DNA from: an uncultured Mesonia sp. | GTDB taxonomy: Bacteria; Bacteroidota; Bacteroidia; Flavobacteriales; Flavobacteriaceae | Reading direction: 5' to 3' | Assembly: GCA_947494545.1 (NCBI GenBank) | Contig: CANLVH010000001.1 | Span: 310,001 to 374,000 of the forward strand | DNA length: 64,000 nucleotides | Part shown: positions 16,736-26,738 of the stretch, piece by piece | How the letters are laid out: every line of letters starts with the position of its first letter | Numbering within the stretch: the first letter of the stretch is position 1 | Notes under the pieces: generated by a model | Database searches by the model: none | Told to the model about the DNA's origin: nothing | Seen by the model: only the letters and a program-made list of their open reading frames with translations | Translations under genes and position numbers: made by a program

Positions 16736-18100
16736 TTAGTTGTTATTGAAGTCTATTTGTGGCGTGTTTAATACAGTTTCTAATTTAGCTTTTGCATTGA
16801 TGAGGTCTAGCATGGCTTGCAGATACTCTTGCTGTGCGTTGTAGAGTTGGGTTTGTGCTTGGCGTAAATCAAAACTACCGGTTATCCCTTCGCTAAATTT
16901 AATTTGATTTTTATTTTCTATACGTTCTGCCAATTCTAAATTTTCTTTGGCGGTACGGTAACTTTCTATGGCAAAAATATAGTTGCTTTTGGCTTCTTTA
17001 ATCTCTAGGCGTACTTTTTCTTTGGTTTGCTCAAATTGGGTTTCTGCTTGTTCTAAAGCTATTTTGGCTTGTATGGTTTTGGCATTCCGCTTTAGCGAAC
17101 TAAAAATGGGAATGTTTAAACTCACCCCCCATACCGATGATTGAAACCAATCTTGGTTATCATTTAAAAAGGTAAATTCTTCGCTATACGCGCTGGTGCC
17201 ATAATTTATAAAGGTGGTTAAACGCGGTAAAGCTTTGCTTTTTTCTAGGTCTAACTCGTGCTCTCGCTGACTTATTTGCGTTTTAGCCAGTTTATAATCT
17301 ATATTTTCTGCAATGTCTTCTTCGGCATCCATCAATTCTAAGCGAATGTTCTCTTCTGCCAGATTATCTAAATTATCTACCAAGCTAATTTGGCTTTCTA
17401 TAGGTATTCCTAAACTCAGACTAAGCATATCTTTACTTATGGTAAGCATACGCTTGGCATTACGCAATTGGTTGGCATTTTGCAAAAAAGTAATGCGCAA
17501 TTGGTCTACGCTTTCTTCGTCTTGCAAGCCTTCTTCAAACATTGCACGGGTTTCTTTTAGGTTTTTTTCTAAAGTAGCCTGGTTCTTTTCTAGAATTTCT
17601 AAGCTTTCTTTGGCCAATAAAACGTTGCCATAGGCATCTATAACATTTTGTCTAATTTCTAAAGCGGTTTTTTGGGCATTGGTATTGGTATATTCTAAAA
17701 AAGTTTTTGCCGCTTGTACACCTACAAAATAAGAGCCGTCAAATAAAAGTTGGGTTGCAGTAGCGGTAGCAGACATACTTTGTTTAGTACCAAAAGTAAT
17801 AGGTATATAAGTGCCCGGAGGTCCGCCGGTAATTTCTGCCGGTAACAGTTGCACGGGTTGCTTTAAATTATTTTGGTAATCTACATTGGCATCTATTTGT
17901 GGCAGCCCGTCTGCAGTGGTTTCCCATTTTCTTTTTATGGCCGCAGCAATATCTCTTCTAGCATTAATAGCCGTATAACTACTGTCTAAAGCATAGGTGA
18001 TGGCTTCTTCTAAGGTGAAGCTGTATTTTTCGGTTTGGGCGTGGGTTATATTTATATAACCAAAAATACAGAAAATAAAAATATAGAATAATTTCTTCAT
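16736..18100 (-). CDS. TolC-family outer-membrane channel
   Basis: 454 residues. A signal peptide ends near THAQ, then YSFTLEEAITYALDSS, the standard start of TolC-family proteins. Two long helical repeats follow, with GNVLLAKESLEIL in the first and SFDLRQAQTQLYNAQQEYLQAMLDLINAKAKLE in the second. It forms the exit duct of the efflux system. The start overlaps the regulator stop by 4 bases, so the regulator is translated with it. Confidence 0.93.
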   Translation of the reverse strand: MKKLFYIFIFCIFGYINITHAQTEKYSFTLEEAITYALDSSYTAINARRDIAAAIKRKWETTADGLPQIDANVDYQNNLKQPVQLLPAEITGGPPGTYIPITFGTKQSMSATATATQLLFDGSYFVGVQAAKTFLEYTNTNAQKTALEIRQNVIDAYGNVLLAKESLEILEKNQATLEKNLKETRAMFEEGLQDEESVDQLRITFLQNANQLRNAKRMLTISKDMLSLSLGIPIESQISLVDNLDNLAEENIRLELMDAEEDIAENIDYKLAKTQISQREHELDLEKSKALPRLTTFINYGTSAYSEEFTFLNDNQDWFQSSVWGVSLNIPIFSSLKRNAKTIQAKIALEQAETQFEQTKEKVRLEIKEAKSNYIFAIESYRTAKENLELAERIENKNQIKFSEGITGSFDLRQAQTQLYNAQQEYLQAMLDLINAKAKLETVLNTPQIDFNNN

Positions 18101-18702
18101 GAATTGCCAGAATTTGATAGGTTATTTATGTATTCTAATCCCTTTTCGGAAGCTATTCCGCGAAGGTGATAATTTAAAAAGTGCTTTACTAAAAAAGGTA
18201 TAGAGTAGCTTTTAAGGGTGTAAAATTTACTGTTTCTTATGCCTTCTAAAGTCATAAAATAAAAGTTGTAAACTACTTCGACATCCAAATCAGGGCGGTA
18301 ATAGCCTTGCTGCATTCCTTTGGTAAGATTGTTTACCATATACGAGCGCATATAAGTAATTTTTTTCTCCTGCAAAGCCGAATAAATTCTAGGATAGTAT
18401 TTTTCTAATTGAAATTGCGGAGAAAAATCTTCTTCGCGCAAGCGTTGCAAAGTATATCTATGCACTTGCTGCAACTCAACTATTGGGTTTTGGTCTTTGG
18501 CAACAATATTATCTATATGGTTTGTAATTTCCTTAAAGAGGTTTAAGGAGCAGTGCTGTACCAATTTGGCTTTATTGTGGTAATGCGTGTAAATGGTTTT
18601 TTTAGAAATGCCCAATTCTTCGGCAATTTCATCCATCGTAACATTCTTAAACCCATAGTTTAAAAACAAGTCGGTAGACGTTTTTAAAATCTTTTCTTTC
18701 AT
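18097..18702 (-). CDS. TetR/AcrR-family regulator of the efflux operon
   Basis: 201 residues. The N-terminal 55 residues are a TetR helix-turn-helix (FKNVTMDEIAEELGISKKTIYTHYHNKAKLV). The C-terminal ligand domain is divergent, as usual. It is the first gene of the efflux operon and overlaps tolC by ATGA. This suggests autoregulation of regulator and pump by one operator near the promoter at 18711. The inducing ligand is unknown. Confidence 0.92.
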   Translation of the reverse strand: MKEKILKTSTDLFLNYGFKNVTMDEIAEELGISKKTIYTHYHNKAKLVQHCSLNLFKEITNHIDNIVAKDQNPIVELQQVHRYTLQRLREEDFSPQFQLEKYYPRIYSALQEKKITYMRSYMVNNLTKGMQQGYYRPDLDVEVVYNFYFMTLEGIRNSKFYTLKSYSIPFLVKHFLNYHLRGIASEKGLEYINNLSNSGNS

Positions 18703-18710
18703 AGCGGCTG

Positions 18711-18718
18711 CAAAGATA
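18711..18718 (-). promoter_or_regulatory. Putative -7 element of the efflux operon
   Basis: Read on the minus strand this is TATCTTTG, fitting TAnnTTTG, 8 bases before the regulator start, so the leader would be very short. No TTG at the standard spacing. Confidence 0.5.
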
Positions 18719-18790
18719 GAAAAGAAACTTTTAGCACTAAAAAAGTTTCCAAAGTTTTTTCCGTAAAGAATAACTTGAGAAAAGAAGATT

Positions 18791-18819
18791 TGAAATCTTT
18801 TTAATTATGGTATTTTTGT
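18791..18819 (+). promoter_or_regulatory. Promoter of the polyprenyl synthetase gene
   Basis: TTG at 18791-18793, an 18-base spacer, then TATTTTTG at 18812-18819, fitting the Bacteroidota TTG/TAnnTTTG pattern. It ends 18 bases before the start codon. Confidence 0.65.
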
Positions 18820-18837
18820 AAAAAACTAACAAAATAG

Positions 18838-19812
18838 ATGAAGGAAGTTTCTTTTTACCAATCGGCTTTTTCTTCTTACCTGCAAGAAGAAATAAAAGTG
18901 CAAGAGCCTAAAAACCTATACGAACCCATTTCTTATATATTGAATATTGGTGGGAAACGCTTACGACCGGTAATGGTTTTAATGGCGGCAGAAGTTTTTG
19001 GTACTTCGCATAAAAAAGCTTTAGATGCTGCCTTGGCTATAGAGGTTTTTCATAATTTCTCGCTGATGCACGACGATATTATGGATGCCGCCCCAATACG
19101 AAGAGGAAAAGAAAGTGTTCATGAGAAATGGAATATCAATACGGCTATTCTCTCTGGAGACGCCATGCTTATAAATGCGTACCAACTTTTTGAAAACTAC
19201 CAAGGCGACACTTTTAGAGAATTAGCAACTCTTTTTACAAAAACAGCTATTAAAGTATGTGAAGGCCAACAGTATGATGTAGATTTTGAGACGATAGATA
19301 AGGTAAGTTTAGAAGAATATATAAAAATGATTAGGTGCAAAACTGCCGTATTGGTAGGAGCAGCCTTAGAAATGGGCGCTATTATTGCCGGAGCTCAAGA
19401 AGATGCAAAAAAAATAATTTACGATTATGGTGTTAACCTTGGAATTGCTTTTCAATTACAAGACGATTATTTAGATGCTTTTGGCGATCCTGAAAGTTTT
19501 GGAAAACAAGTAGGAGGTGATATTATCGAGAATAAAAAAACTTTTTTATACCTTAAAGCTATTGAAAAGTCTTCTAGACAAGAAGCCGCACAATTAGAAC
19601 ATCTGTATACAATAGCGCCTGCAGATGCTACAGAAAAGATAGAAACGGTAAAAGGTATTTTTGAAAGTAGTGGTGCAGCAGCTTTAGCCAAAGCAGAAAT
19701 AGAAAAATACACCACCAAAGCTTTTGAAGTTTTAAAACAATTAAAAATAGAAGAAAATAAAAAAGAAATGCTTCTGCAATTTGGTAACTCCTTAATGACT
19801 CGTACGGTGTAA
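18838..19812 (+). CDS. Trans-polyprenyl diphosphate synthase
   Basis: 324 residues. Both Asp-rich motifs are present: DDIMD at 79-83 (after LMH) and DDYLD at 209-213 (after QLQ), with GGKRLRPV at 38-45. These bind the Mg-diphosphates of allylic substrate and isopentenyl diphosphate. The family makes farnesyl, geranylgeranyl or longer chains for quinones, carotenoids or cell-wall carriers. Product length cannot be fixed from sequence alone. It appears to be a single-gene unit with its own promoter. Confidence 0.92.
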   Translation: MKEVSFYQSAFSSYLQEEIKVQEPKNLYEPISYILNIGGKRLRPVMVLMAAEVFGTSHKKALDAALAIEVFHNFSLMHDDIMDAAPIRRGKESVHEKWNINTAILSGDAMLINAYQLFENYQGDTFRELATLFTKTAIKVCEGQQYDVDFETIDKVSLEEYIKMIRCKTAVLVGAALEMGAIIAGAQEDAKKIIYDYGVNLGIAFQLQDDYLDAFGDPESFGKQVGGDIIENKKTFLYLKAIEKSSRQEAAQLEHLYTIAPADATEKIETVKGIFESSGAAALAKAEIEKYTTKAFEVLKQLKIEENKKEMLLQFGNSLMTRTV

Positions 19813-19892
19813 AAAAATTGCGCAGTAGAAAAGAATAAAAGCATTATAAGATAAATTTATACTTAGAAGGGGCTTGTTGTTGCTAAAAGTTG

Positions 19893-19900
19893 TATTTTTG
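19893..19900 (+). promoter_or_regulatory. Putative -7 element of sucA
   Basis: TATTTTTG, 38 bases before the sucA start. A TTG lies about 16 bases upstream, shorter than the usual spacing. Confidence 0.5.
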
Positions 19901-19938
19901 GAATGTTTAAAGAAAAAACATAATTGTAGTTTCCTCTT

Positions 19939-22704
19939 ATGGATAAATATTCATTTCTTAATGCGGCGCACACCGCTTATTTCGCAGAACTTTACGATAA
20001 ATACCTGCAGTACCCAGATAGTGTAGAACCTAGTTGGAGAGCTTTTTTTCAAGGTTTTGATTTTGGAAAAACGGTAGAAAATGGCACCGCCGAAATAGAG
20101 ACGCCAATGGCGCAAGAAGAAGGCGTGGAAATTCCCGAAGTCTTCTTAAAAGAATTTAAAGTGGTACAATTGATTGACGCTTACCAAACGCGCGGTCACT
20201 TATTTACCGAAACCAACCCGGTGCGGGAACGCAGAAAATACCGGCCAACCTTAGCTCTAGAAAACTTTGGTTTATCTGAAGAAGATTTAGACAAAGAGTT
20301 TAAAGCGGGAGAGTTCTTAAAACTTGGCGCAACAAGTCTACGTAATATTGTAGAGCACTTGCAAAAGATATATTGTGAGTCTATCGGGATGGAGTATATG
20401 TATATTCGCAAACCTCGAGAGATAAATTGGATACAAACCTATATCCGTAAAAACGAGAATCATCCAAACTTTTCGGAAGAAAAGAAAAAACGAATTCTTA
20501 AAAAACTTAACCAAGCGGTTTCTTTCGAAACTTTTTTACATAGAAAATATGTAGGTCAAAAACGCTTTTCGTTAGAAGGTAACGAGACGCTAATTCCTGC
20601 TTTAGACACATTAATAGAGCATGCCGCAGAAGTTGGCGTGCACGAGTTTGTGATGGGAATGGCGCACCGGGGTAGGTTAAATACCTTAACCAATATTTTT
20701 GGCAAGAGCGCAAAAGATATTTTTAGCGAATTTGAAGGTAAAGACTACGAACAAGAAATTTTTGACGGAGACGTAAAATATCACTTGGGGTGGACTTCTT
20801 GCCGTAAGACAGAAAGCGGTAAAGAAATAAACCTTAATATGGCACCAAACCCTTCTCATTTAGAAGCTGTTGGTCCTATTGTACAAGGTATTGCCCGCGC
20901 AAAACAAGACGATCATCATTTAGACGATCCTAAAAGCGTGTTGCCTATTGTTGTACACGGCGATGCAGCAATTGCAGGACAAGGTGTAGTGTACGAAACA
21001 GTTCAGATGGCACAATTAGAAGCCTACACTACGCACGGTACTATACATATAGTAGTAAATAATCAAATAGGCTTTACCACCAATTATTTAGAAGGTCGTT
21101 CTTCTACCTATTGTACAGATGTGGCAAAAATAACCAAATCGCCTATTTTACACGTAAATGCAGACGATGCAGAAGCGGTAGTACATGCTTCTTTATTTGC
21201 ATTAGATTTTAGAATGCATTTTCAAAAAGATGTATTTATAGATTTATTGGGTTACCGAAAATATGGTCATAACGAAGGAGATGAGCCTAGATTTACCCAG
21301 CCAAAATTGTATAAGGCAATTGCCAAACACGACAATTCTAGAGATATTTATGTAAAACGTCTTTTGCAAGAAAATGTAATTGACGAAGATTACATAAAAA
21401 AATTAAAAGAAGAATATAAAGACGAGCTAGAAGAAGACCTGGAAAGCTCTAAAAAAGAAGATAAAACCATCATAACACCAATTCTACAAGAAGAATGGGA
21501 AGGTTATAATTATGCCACCGAAAGTGATATGATGGAGCCGGTAGACACTACTTTTGATTTGGACGATCTTAGCGAAATTGCCAAAACAATAACCAAACTA
21601 CCAGAAGATAAAAAGTTTATGCGTAAACTCGGTAAATTAACCGAAACACGTAGAAAAATGTATTTCGATAAAAATAAGCTAGATTGGGGTATGGCAGAAC
21701 TCCTGGCTTATGGTACGTTATTGCACGAAGGTCACGACGTGCGTATGTCCGGTCAAGATGTAGAACGCGGAACTTTCTCTCACAGACACGCTGTGTTAAC
21801 GGTAGAAGATAGCGAAGAAGAAATTATTTTGCTTAACCAATTAAAAGAGGAGCAAGGTAAATTCTATATTTATAACTCCTTACTGTCAGAATACGCGGTT
21901 TTAGCTTTTGATTATGGTTACGCTATGGCAAGTCCAAATAGTTTAACCATTTGGGAAGCACAATTTGGCGATTTCAGTAATGGGGCGCAAATTGTAATAG
22001 ACCAATATATTTCTGCCGCAGAAGATAAATGGAAATTACAAAACGGTATAGTAATGTTCTTGCCGCACGGTTACGAAGGCCAAGGAGCAGAACATTCTTC
22101 AGGAAGAATGGAGCGTTATTTACAACTCTGTGCCAAAGATAATATGTTTGTAGCAGATGTAACCACACCGGCAAACTTCTTCCACCTTTTACGAAGACAA
22201 GTAAAAGTTGGGTTTAGAAAACCATTAATTGTCTTTACGCCTAAGAGTTTGTTACGACACTCAAAAGTAGTTTCTCCAAAAGAAGATTTAGCAAACGGCG
22301 GTTTCCAAACCGTGATAGACGATGCAGATGCAGATGTAGAAAAAATTAAAACTTTGGTTTTCTGTACAGGAAAATTCTATTACGATCTCTTAGAAGCAAA
22401 AGAAGAAAGAGAGCGGGATGATGTTGCATTAGTACGTTTAGAGCAACTTTTCCCAATTCCTACCAGCAGAATAAGAGAAATTATAGGCAAGTACGAAAAC
22501 GCAGACGATTTGGTATGGGCGCAAGAAGAACCAAGAAATATGGGCGCTTACTCGCATTTGCTGTTACACTTAGAAGAGTTTAAAGACTTTAGGGTTTGCA
22601 GTAGGTTGTTTTACGGCGCTCCCGCTGCAGGAAGTTCAGTAAGATTTAAAAGAAGACACGAACGCGTTATTGCAGGCGTTTTTGATAAAACATTAAACGA
22701 ATAA
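19939..22704 (+). CDS. sucA: 2-oxoglutarate dehydrogenase E1 component
   Basis: 921 residues. It starts with MDKYSFLNAAHTAYFAELYDKYLQ, a conserved E1o N-terminus. GMAHRGRLNTL, PSHLEAVGPIVQG and GHNEGDEPRFTQP belong to the thiamine-diphosphate domain, and the C-terminal transketolase-like region has LFPIP and VWAQEEPRNMGAY. It decarboxylates 2-oxoglutarate and passes the succinyl group to the E2 lipoyl arm encoded by the next gene, 27 bases downstream. Confidence 0.97.
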   Translation: MDKYSFLNAAHTAYFAELYDKYLQYPDSVEPSWRAFFQGFDFGKTVENGTAEIETPMAQEEGVEIPEVFLKEFKVVQLIDAYQTRGHLFTETNPVRERRKYRPTLALENFGLSEEDLDKEFKAGEFLKLGATSLRNIVEHLQKIYCESIGMEYMYIRKPREINWIQTYIRKNENHPNFSEEKKKRILKKLNQAVSFETFLHRKYVGQKRFSLEGNETLIPALDTLIEHAAEVGVHEFVMGMAHRGRLNTLTNIFGKSAKDIFSEFEGKDYEQEIFDGDVKYHLGWTSCRKTESGKEINLNMAPNPSHLEAVGPIVQGIARAKQDDHHLDDPKSVLPIVVHGDAAIAGQGVVYETVQMAQLEAYTTHGTIHIVVNNQIGFTTNYLEGRSSTYCTDVAKITKSPILHVNADDAEAVVHASLFALDFRMHFQKDVFIDLLGYRKYGHNEGDEPRFTQPKLYKAIAKHDNSRDIYVKRLLQENVIDEDYIKKLKEEYKDELEEDLESSKKEDKTIITPILQEEWEGYNYATESDMMEPVDTTFDLDDLSEIAKTITKLPEDKKFMRKLGKLTETRRKMYFDKNKLDWGMAELLAYGTLLHEGHDVRMSGQDVERGTFSHRHAVLTVEDSEEEIILLNQLKEEQGKFYIYNSLLSEYAVLAFDYGYAMASPNSLTIWEAQFGDFSNGAQIVIDQYISAAEDKWKLQNGIVMFLPHGYEGQGAEHSSGRMERYLQLCAKDNMFVADVTTPANFFHLLRRQVKVGFRKPLIVFTPKSLLRHSKVVSPKEDLANGGFQTVIDDADADVEKIKTLVFCTGKFYYDLLEAKEERERDDVALVRLEQLFPIPTSRIREIIGKYENADDLVWAQEEPRNMGAYSHLLLHLEEFKDFRVCSRLFYGAPAAGSSVRFKRRHERVIAGVFDKTLNE

Positions 22705-22731
22705 ATTAAGTATACAGAAATAAATTAAATT

Positions 22732-24078
22732 ATGGCTTTAGAAATGAAAGTCCCCTCACCGGGAGAATCTATTACAGAAGTTGAAATTGCAGAGTGGTTA
22801 GTAGAAGACGGCGACTATGTAGAAAAAGACCAAGCTATTGCAGAGGTAGACAGCGATAAAGCAACCTTGGAAATTCCTGCAGAAGCAAGCGGTGTTATTA
22901 CGCTTAAAGCGGAAGAAGGAGACGTTGTAGAGGTTGGCGAAGTTATTTGCCTAATAGATACAGATGCAGAGAAATCTGGCGACGATAAAGAAGATAAATC
23001 AGAGGAAGAAGAGTCTAAAGACGACGATAAATCCGAAGACAAAAAAGATGAATCTGAAGATTCTCAAAAATCTAAAGAATCTGAAAAAGATTTAGAAGAC
23101 GATAAAGGCAAAAAAGAAGAAGAAAAAGCTAAAACCGATTCAAAATCGCAAAAGCCTTCTAAAGAATCTACGCCAGCTCAAAAACAAGACGATAAAAACT
23201 ACGCAGAAGGCACACCATCTCCTGCAGCAAAAAAGATTTTATCAGAAAAAGATATAGATCCTAAAGATGTAAAAGGAAGCGGTAAAAATGGTCGCATTAC
23301 TAAAGAAGATGCACAAAATGCCAAACCATCTATGGGTTCTCCAGGCAAAGGTAACCGCGGAGAAAAACGTAAGAGAATGTCTATGTTACGCCGTAAAGTA
23401 GCAGAACGTTTGGTGGGCGTTAAAAACGAAACCGCCATGTTAACTACTTTTAATGAGGCAGACATGACGCCAATTTTCGAATTGCGTAAAAAATATAAAG
23501 AAGACTTTAAAGAAAAACACGGCGTAAGTCTTGGTTTTATGTCTTTCTTTACCAAAGCAGTAGTAAGAGCTCTAGACGAATATCCTGCAGTAAACAGCAT
23601 GATAGACGAAAAAGAAATGATTACTTACGACTTTAAAGATATCAGTATAGCGGTTTCAGGTCCTAAAGGATTAATGGTTCCGGTTATACGCAATGCAGAA
23701 GATTTAAGCTTCCGCGGAGTTGAACAAGAAGTAAAACGCTTAGCAACCAGAGCTAGAGATGGTAAAATTACCGTAGACGAAATGACCGGCGGTACGTTTA
23801 CAATTTCTAACGGCGGCGTTTTCGGTTCTATGTTATCTACGCCAATTATTAATCCGCCGCAGAGCGGAATCTTAGGAATGCACAATATTATTGAGCGTCC
23901 GGTAGCGATAGATGGGAAAGTAGAAATTAGGCCAATGATGTATTTGGCACTTTCTTACGATCACAGAATTATAGACGGAAAAGAATCTGTTGGCTTTTTG
24001 GTAGCTATAAAAGAAGCTTTAGAAAACCCGGAAGAACTTCTTATGGATAATGATGTAAAACACGCTTTAGAACTCTAA
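22732..24078 (+). CDS. sucB: Dihydrolipoyl succinyltransferase (E2 of 2-oxoglutarate dehydrogenase)
   Basis: 448 residues. The N-terminal lipoyl domain carries the lipoylated Lys K43 in [11 protein letters not shown] long, very charged E/D/K/S linker covers about residues 83-157. A peripheral-subunit-binding segment ([15 protein letters not shown]) follows, then the catalytic domain ending in SYDHRIIDG, with H411 and D415. It transfers the succinyl group to CoA in the TCA cycle. It forms an operon with sucA; the E3 gene is not in the window. A strong terminator follows at 24101. Confidence 0.96.
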   Translation: MALEMKVPSPGESITEVEIAEWLVEDGDYVEKDQAIAEVDSDKATLEIPAEASGVITLKAEEGDVVEVGEVICLIDTDAEKSGDDKEDKSEEEESKDDDKSEDKKDESEDSQKSKESEKDLEDDKGKKEEEKAKTDSKSQKPSKESTPAQKQDDKNYAEGTPSPAAKKILSEKDIDPKDVKGSGKNGRITKEDAQNAKPSMGSPGKGNRGEKRKRMSMLRRKVAERLVGVKNETAMLTTFNEADMTPIFELRKKYKEDFKEKHGVSLGFMSFFTKAVVRALDEYPAVNSMIDEKEMITYDFKDISIAVSGPKGLMVPVIRNAEDLSFRGVEQEVKRLATRARDGKITVDEMTGGTFTISNGGVFGSMLSTPIINPPQSGILGMHNIIERPVAIDGKVEIRPMMYLALSYDHRIIDGKESVGFLVAIKEALENPEELLMDNDVKHALEL

Positions 24079-24100
24079 TTAATTTATTTTGTATACCAAC

Positions 24101-24134
24101 AAAAAAGCAACGAATGTTAATTCGTTGCTTTTTT
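24101..24134. terminator. Terminator after sucB
   Basis: AAAAAAGCAACGAA and TTCGTTGCTTTTTT form a 14-pair stem around TGTTAA. It can serve sucB on the plus strand and the converging retropepsin-like gene on the minus strand. Confidence 0.9.
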
Positions 24135-24204
24135 ATTTTTATAAAGTTGCGATAAATGTAAATTCGGTAAAAAAAGTTTAAAGCGTATTATTCCTGCACA
24201 AAAA

Positions 24205-24642
24205 TTATTTCAGATAAACACACTTTTGTTTATAATCTATAACCGCTTTACTTTTCTGTAAAATATCTGCCCCAATAATACCGTGTACAGTTTCTGCATC
24301 GTGCTGTATCAAAGCTTCATTTACGTGTCTAAGGTCAAAAAGTACCAAATCTATCTTTTTCGCTTTCCATTGGTCTATTTCCAGTAAATTGTTAGAAGAC
24401 ACTTGGGTAAGCATATTGGTTGCTCCTGCGCCGGCTGCTTTAATGTCGCTATCTTCTGCAAACAGCTTAAAATGCTCTGCCGTATTTGTGCCAACACAAG
24501 AACTAGATGCGCCGGTGTCTAAAAGAAAAATACCTTCTACGCCGTTTATTTTGGCAGGAATTTCTAAATGATTGGTTGCAGTTATTTGTAATTTTATACG
24601 TTTGTAGCCTTTATCGGTTAAAAGTTTGCGTAAACTTGCCAT
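24205..24642 (-). CDS. Retropepsin-like aspartic protease domain protein
   Basis: 145 residues from an ATG at 24642. An upstream in-frame ATG at 24714 would run into the divergent tatD start and lacks homology-like content. The active-site motif is LLDTGASSSCVG with DTG at 42-44, and the second family block is HGIIGADILQKSKAVIDY. Single-domain proteins of this type must dimerise to form a full active site. There is no signal peptide, so it is probably cytoplasmic. Substrate unknown. Only 47 bases separate it from tatD, so the two share a divergent promoter region. Confidence 0.85.
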   Translation of the reverse strand: MASLRKLLTDKGYKRIKLQITATNHLEIPAKINGVEGIFLLDTGASSSCVGTNTAEHFKLFAEDSDIKAAGAGATNMLTQVSSNNLLEIDQWKAKKIDLVLFDLRHVNEALIQHDAETVHGIIGADILQKSKAVIDYKQKCVYLK

Positions 24643-24689
24643 CTCTTTTTGAGCAAATATAATTGAACAATTTAAATTACCTTCGCAAA

Positions 24690-25463
24690 ATGACGTTAAT
24701 AGATACGCACGCACATTTATACAGTGAAGCTTTTGAAGAAGACAGAAAAGAAGTTATAGACCGGGCAATAGCTGCGGGGGTAGAAAAAATCTTTTTACCC
24801 GCCATAGATTCGGCTACGACCAAGGCAATGTACAGTTTGGCAGAAGCCTATCCGGACAGAATGTATTTAATGATGGGTTTGCACCCGTGCTCGGTAAAAG
24901 AAGATTATAAAGAAGAATTGGCGCACGTTGAAGAGCAATTTCGTAAAGATAAAAAATTCTACGCTGTAGGAGAGATAGGTATAGATTTGCATTGGGATAC
25001 TTCTACGTTGCCAATGCAACAAGGCGCTTTTAGAGCGCAAATTAAACTTGCAAAAAAATTAGGTTTACCTATAGTAATACATTGCAGAAAAGCCTTTGAT
25101 GAGATTTTTGAAATTTTAGAAGAAGAAAAAGACGAAAAGCTTTACGGAATTTTTCATTGCTTTACCGGAAATTTAGAACAAGCAAAACAAGCCTTATCCT
25201 ACAATCTGAAATTAGGAATTGGTGGCGTTGCTACTTTTAAAAACGGAAAAATAGATAAGTTTTTAGATCAAGTACCGCTTTCTGAAATTGTTTTAGAAAC
25301 AGATGCTCCTTATTTGGCGCCGAGTCCCTTCCGCGGTAAGCGAAACGAAAGTGCTTATTTGGTTGAAATTCAAAAAAAATTAGCTGAAATTTACGGTTTG
25401 TCTTGGCAAGAAATAGCTAAGCAGACTACCAAAAATGCTAAAGAAATTTTTAGAATAGATTAA
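24690..25463 (+). CDS. TatD-family metal-dependent hydrolase
   Basis: 257 residues from ATG 24690; a TTG at 24663 in frame is rejected because the family starts at MTLIDTHAHL. Metal ligands visible are H7 and H9, GEIGID, HCRKAFDE, FHCFTGN and the distal ETDAPYLAP. TatD proteins are deoxyribonucleases or related phosphoesterases in DNA repair and turnover. Two bases separate its stop from the next gene, so it is co-transcribed with the asparaginase. Confidence 0.93.
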   Translation: MTLIDTHAHLYSEAFEEDRKEVIDRAIAAGVEKIFLPAIDSATTKAMYSLAEAYPDRMYLMMGLHPCSVKEDYKEELAHVEEQFRKDKKFYAVGEIGIDLHWDTSTLPMQQGAFRAQIKLAKKLGLPIVIHCRKAFDEIFEILEEEKDEKLYGIFHCFTGNLEQAKQALSYNLKLGIGGVATFKNGKIDKFLDQVPLSEIVLETDAPYLAPSPFRGKRNESAYLVEIQKKLAEIYGLSWQEIAKQTTKNAKEIFRID

Positions 25464-25465
25464 TT

Positions 25466-26494
25466 ATGTCCAATAATTCTAAAATATTACTCATTTATAC
25501 CGGTGGTACCATTGGTATGATAAAAGATTTTGAAACGGGAGCTTTAAAAGCTTTTAATTTTGACGAGCTTTTGCAAAAAATTCCGGAATTACGTCTGTTA
25601 GAGCACGAGATAGATACGGTAAGTTTTGAAGAACCCATAGATTCTTCTAATATGAATCCCGAATATTATATAAAAATAGCCGGAATTATAGAAGCGAACT
25701 ATGATAATTACGATGGGTTTGTGGTTTTGCACGGCAGTGACACGATGTCTTATTCTGCTTCGGCACTTGGTTTTATCTTAGAAAATCTTAACAAACCAAT
25801 TATTTATACCGGCTCGCAATTACCTATTGGCGATTTGCGCACAGATGCCAAAGAAAACCTGATTACCTCAATACAACTGGCAGGTTTAAAGAAAAACGGC
25901 AAGACGGTTATAAATGAAGTAGGACTTTATTTTGAGTATAAACTCTATCGTGCAAACCGAACCACTAAAATAAATGCAGAACATTTTCAGGCTTTTTCCT
26001 CTTTAAATTATCCGGCTTTAGCACAATCTGGGGTGCATTTAACCGTAAATGAAAGCATTTTAAAACGTCCAAACCGGCGCAAAAAACTTATTGTACACAA
26101 AGAATTAGACAATAATGTGATGGTTTTAAAGTTATTTCCGGGAATAAACGAGCAATTAATTAAGCAAATCATTCAAATAAAAGGATTAAAAGGCATTATT
26201 TTAGAAACCTACGGTAGCGGAAATGCCTGTAACGAAGATTGGTTTATAAAACTAATTAAAGAAGCCTTGCAAAAAGGTATTTTACTTGTAAATGTTACGC
26301 AATGCATTGGCGGCAGTGTGGCAATGGGTCATTATGAGACAAGTACGCGATTAAAGCGGCTTGGCGTTATCTCTGGTAAAGACATAACTACAGAGGCAGC
26401 AATAGCTAAAATGATGTATTTGTTACCCAAAGAATTGTCTCCAAAAGTTTTTAAAACTATCTACGAAACTTCGCTGCGCGGCGAAATGTTGTAA
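25466..26494 (+). CDS. ansA: Type I (cytoplasmic) L-asparaginase
   Basis: 342 residues without a signal peptide. The two catalytic threonine motifs are YTGGTIG at 11-17 and HGSDTM at 89-94. Other family blocks are YTGSQLPIGDLRTDAKENL and LETYGSGNA. It hydrolyses asparagine to aspartate and ammonia. It follows tatD at 2 bases. A weak six-pair stem at 26486-26508, overlapping the stop and followed by a T run, could end transcription before the tRNA gene. Confidence 0.93.
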   Translation: MSNNSKILLIYTGGTIGMIKDFETGALKAFNFDELLQKIPELRLLEHEIDTVSFEEPIDSSNMNPEYYIKIAGIIEANYDNYDGFVVLHGSDTMSYSASALGFILENLNKPIIYTGSQLPIGDLRTDAKENLITSIQLAGLKKNGKTVINEVGLYFEYKLYRANRTTKINAEHFQAFSSLNYPALAQSGVHLTVNESILKRPNRRKKLIVHKELDNNVMVLKLFPGINEQLIKQIIQIKGLKGIILETYGSGNACNEDWFIKLIKEALQKGILLVNVTQCIGGSVAMGHYETSTRLKRLGVISGKDITTEAAIAKMMYLLPKELSPKVFKTIYETSLRGEML

Positions 26495-26572
26495 AATTAA
26501 CGCAACATGTTTTTAGGAGTAGTTTTTTTTTTGTTATTTGCAAGCCGTTTTTCGAGTAGAATGATGTAATTT

Positions 26573-26661
26573 AGAGAGGTGGCCGAGTGGTCGAAGGCGC
26601 ACGCCTGGAAAGTGTGTATTCCGTTATCGCGGAATCGAGGGTTCGAATCCCTTCCTCTCTG
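26573..26661 (+). tRNA. tRNA-Ser (anticodon GGA)
   Basis: The acceptor stem AGAGAGG (26573-26579) pairs with CCTCTCT (26654-26660), followed by discriminator G. The D arm holds GGCCGAGTGGTCGAAGGC. The anticodon loop CTGGAAA has GGA at 26607-26609. A long variable arm with stem TTCCG/CGGAA follows, then the T arm GGGTTCGAATCCC. The long variable arm and GGA anticodon define serine. The CCA end is not encoded. Confidence 0.96.
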
Positions 26662-26738
26662 CTAGATTTTCATTTTTCATAACTGATATTTTTTATATAT
26701 ATTTAACCTTTTAACTAATTAAATTAAGACAACACGTA

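Noticed and set aside
24643..24714. Longer start for the retropepsin-like gene (ATG at 24714)
   Set aside because: It would overlap the tatD start; the extra residues look non-coding.
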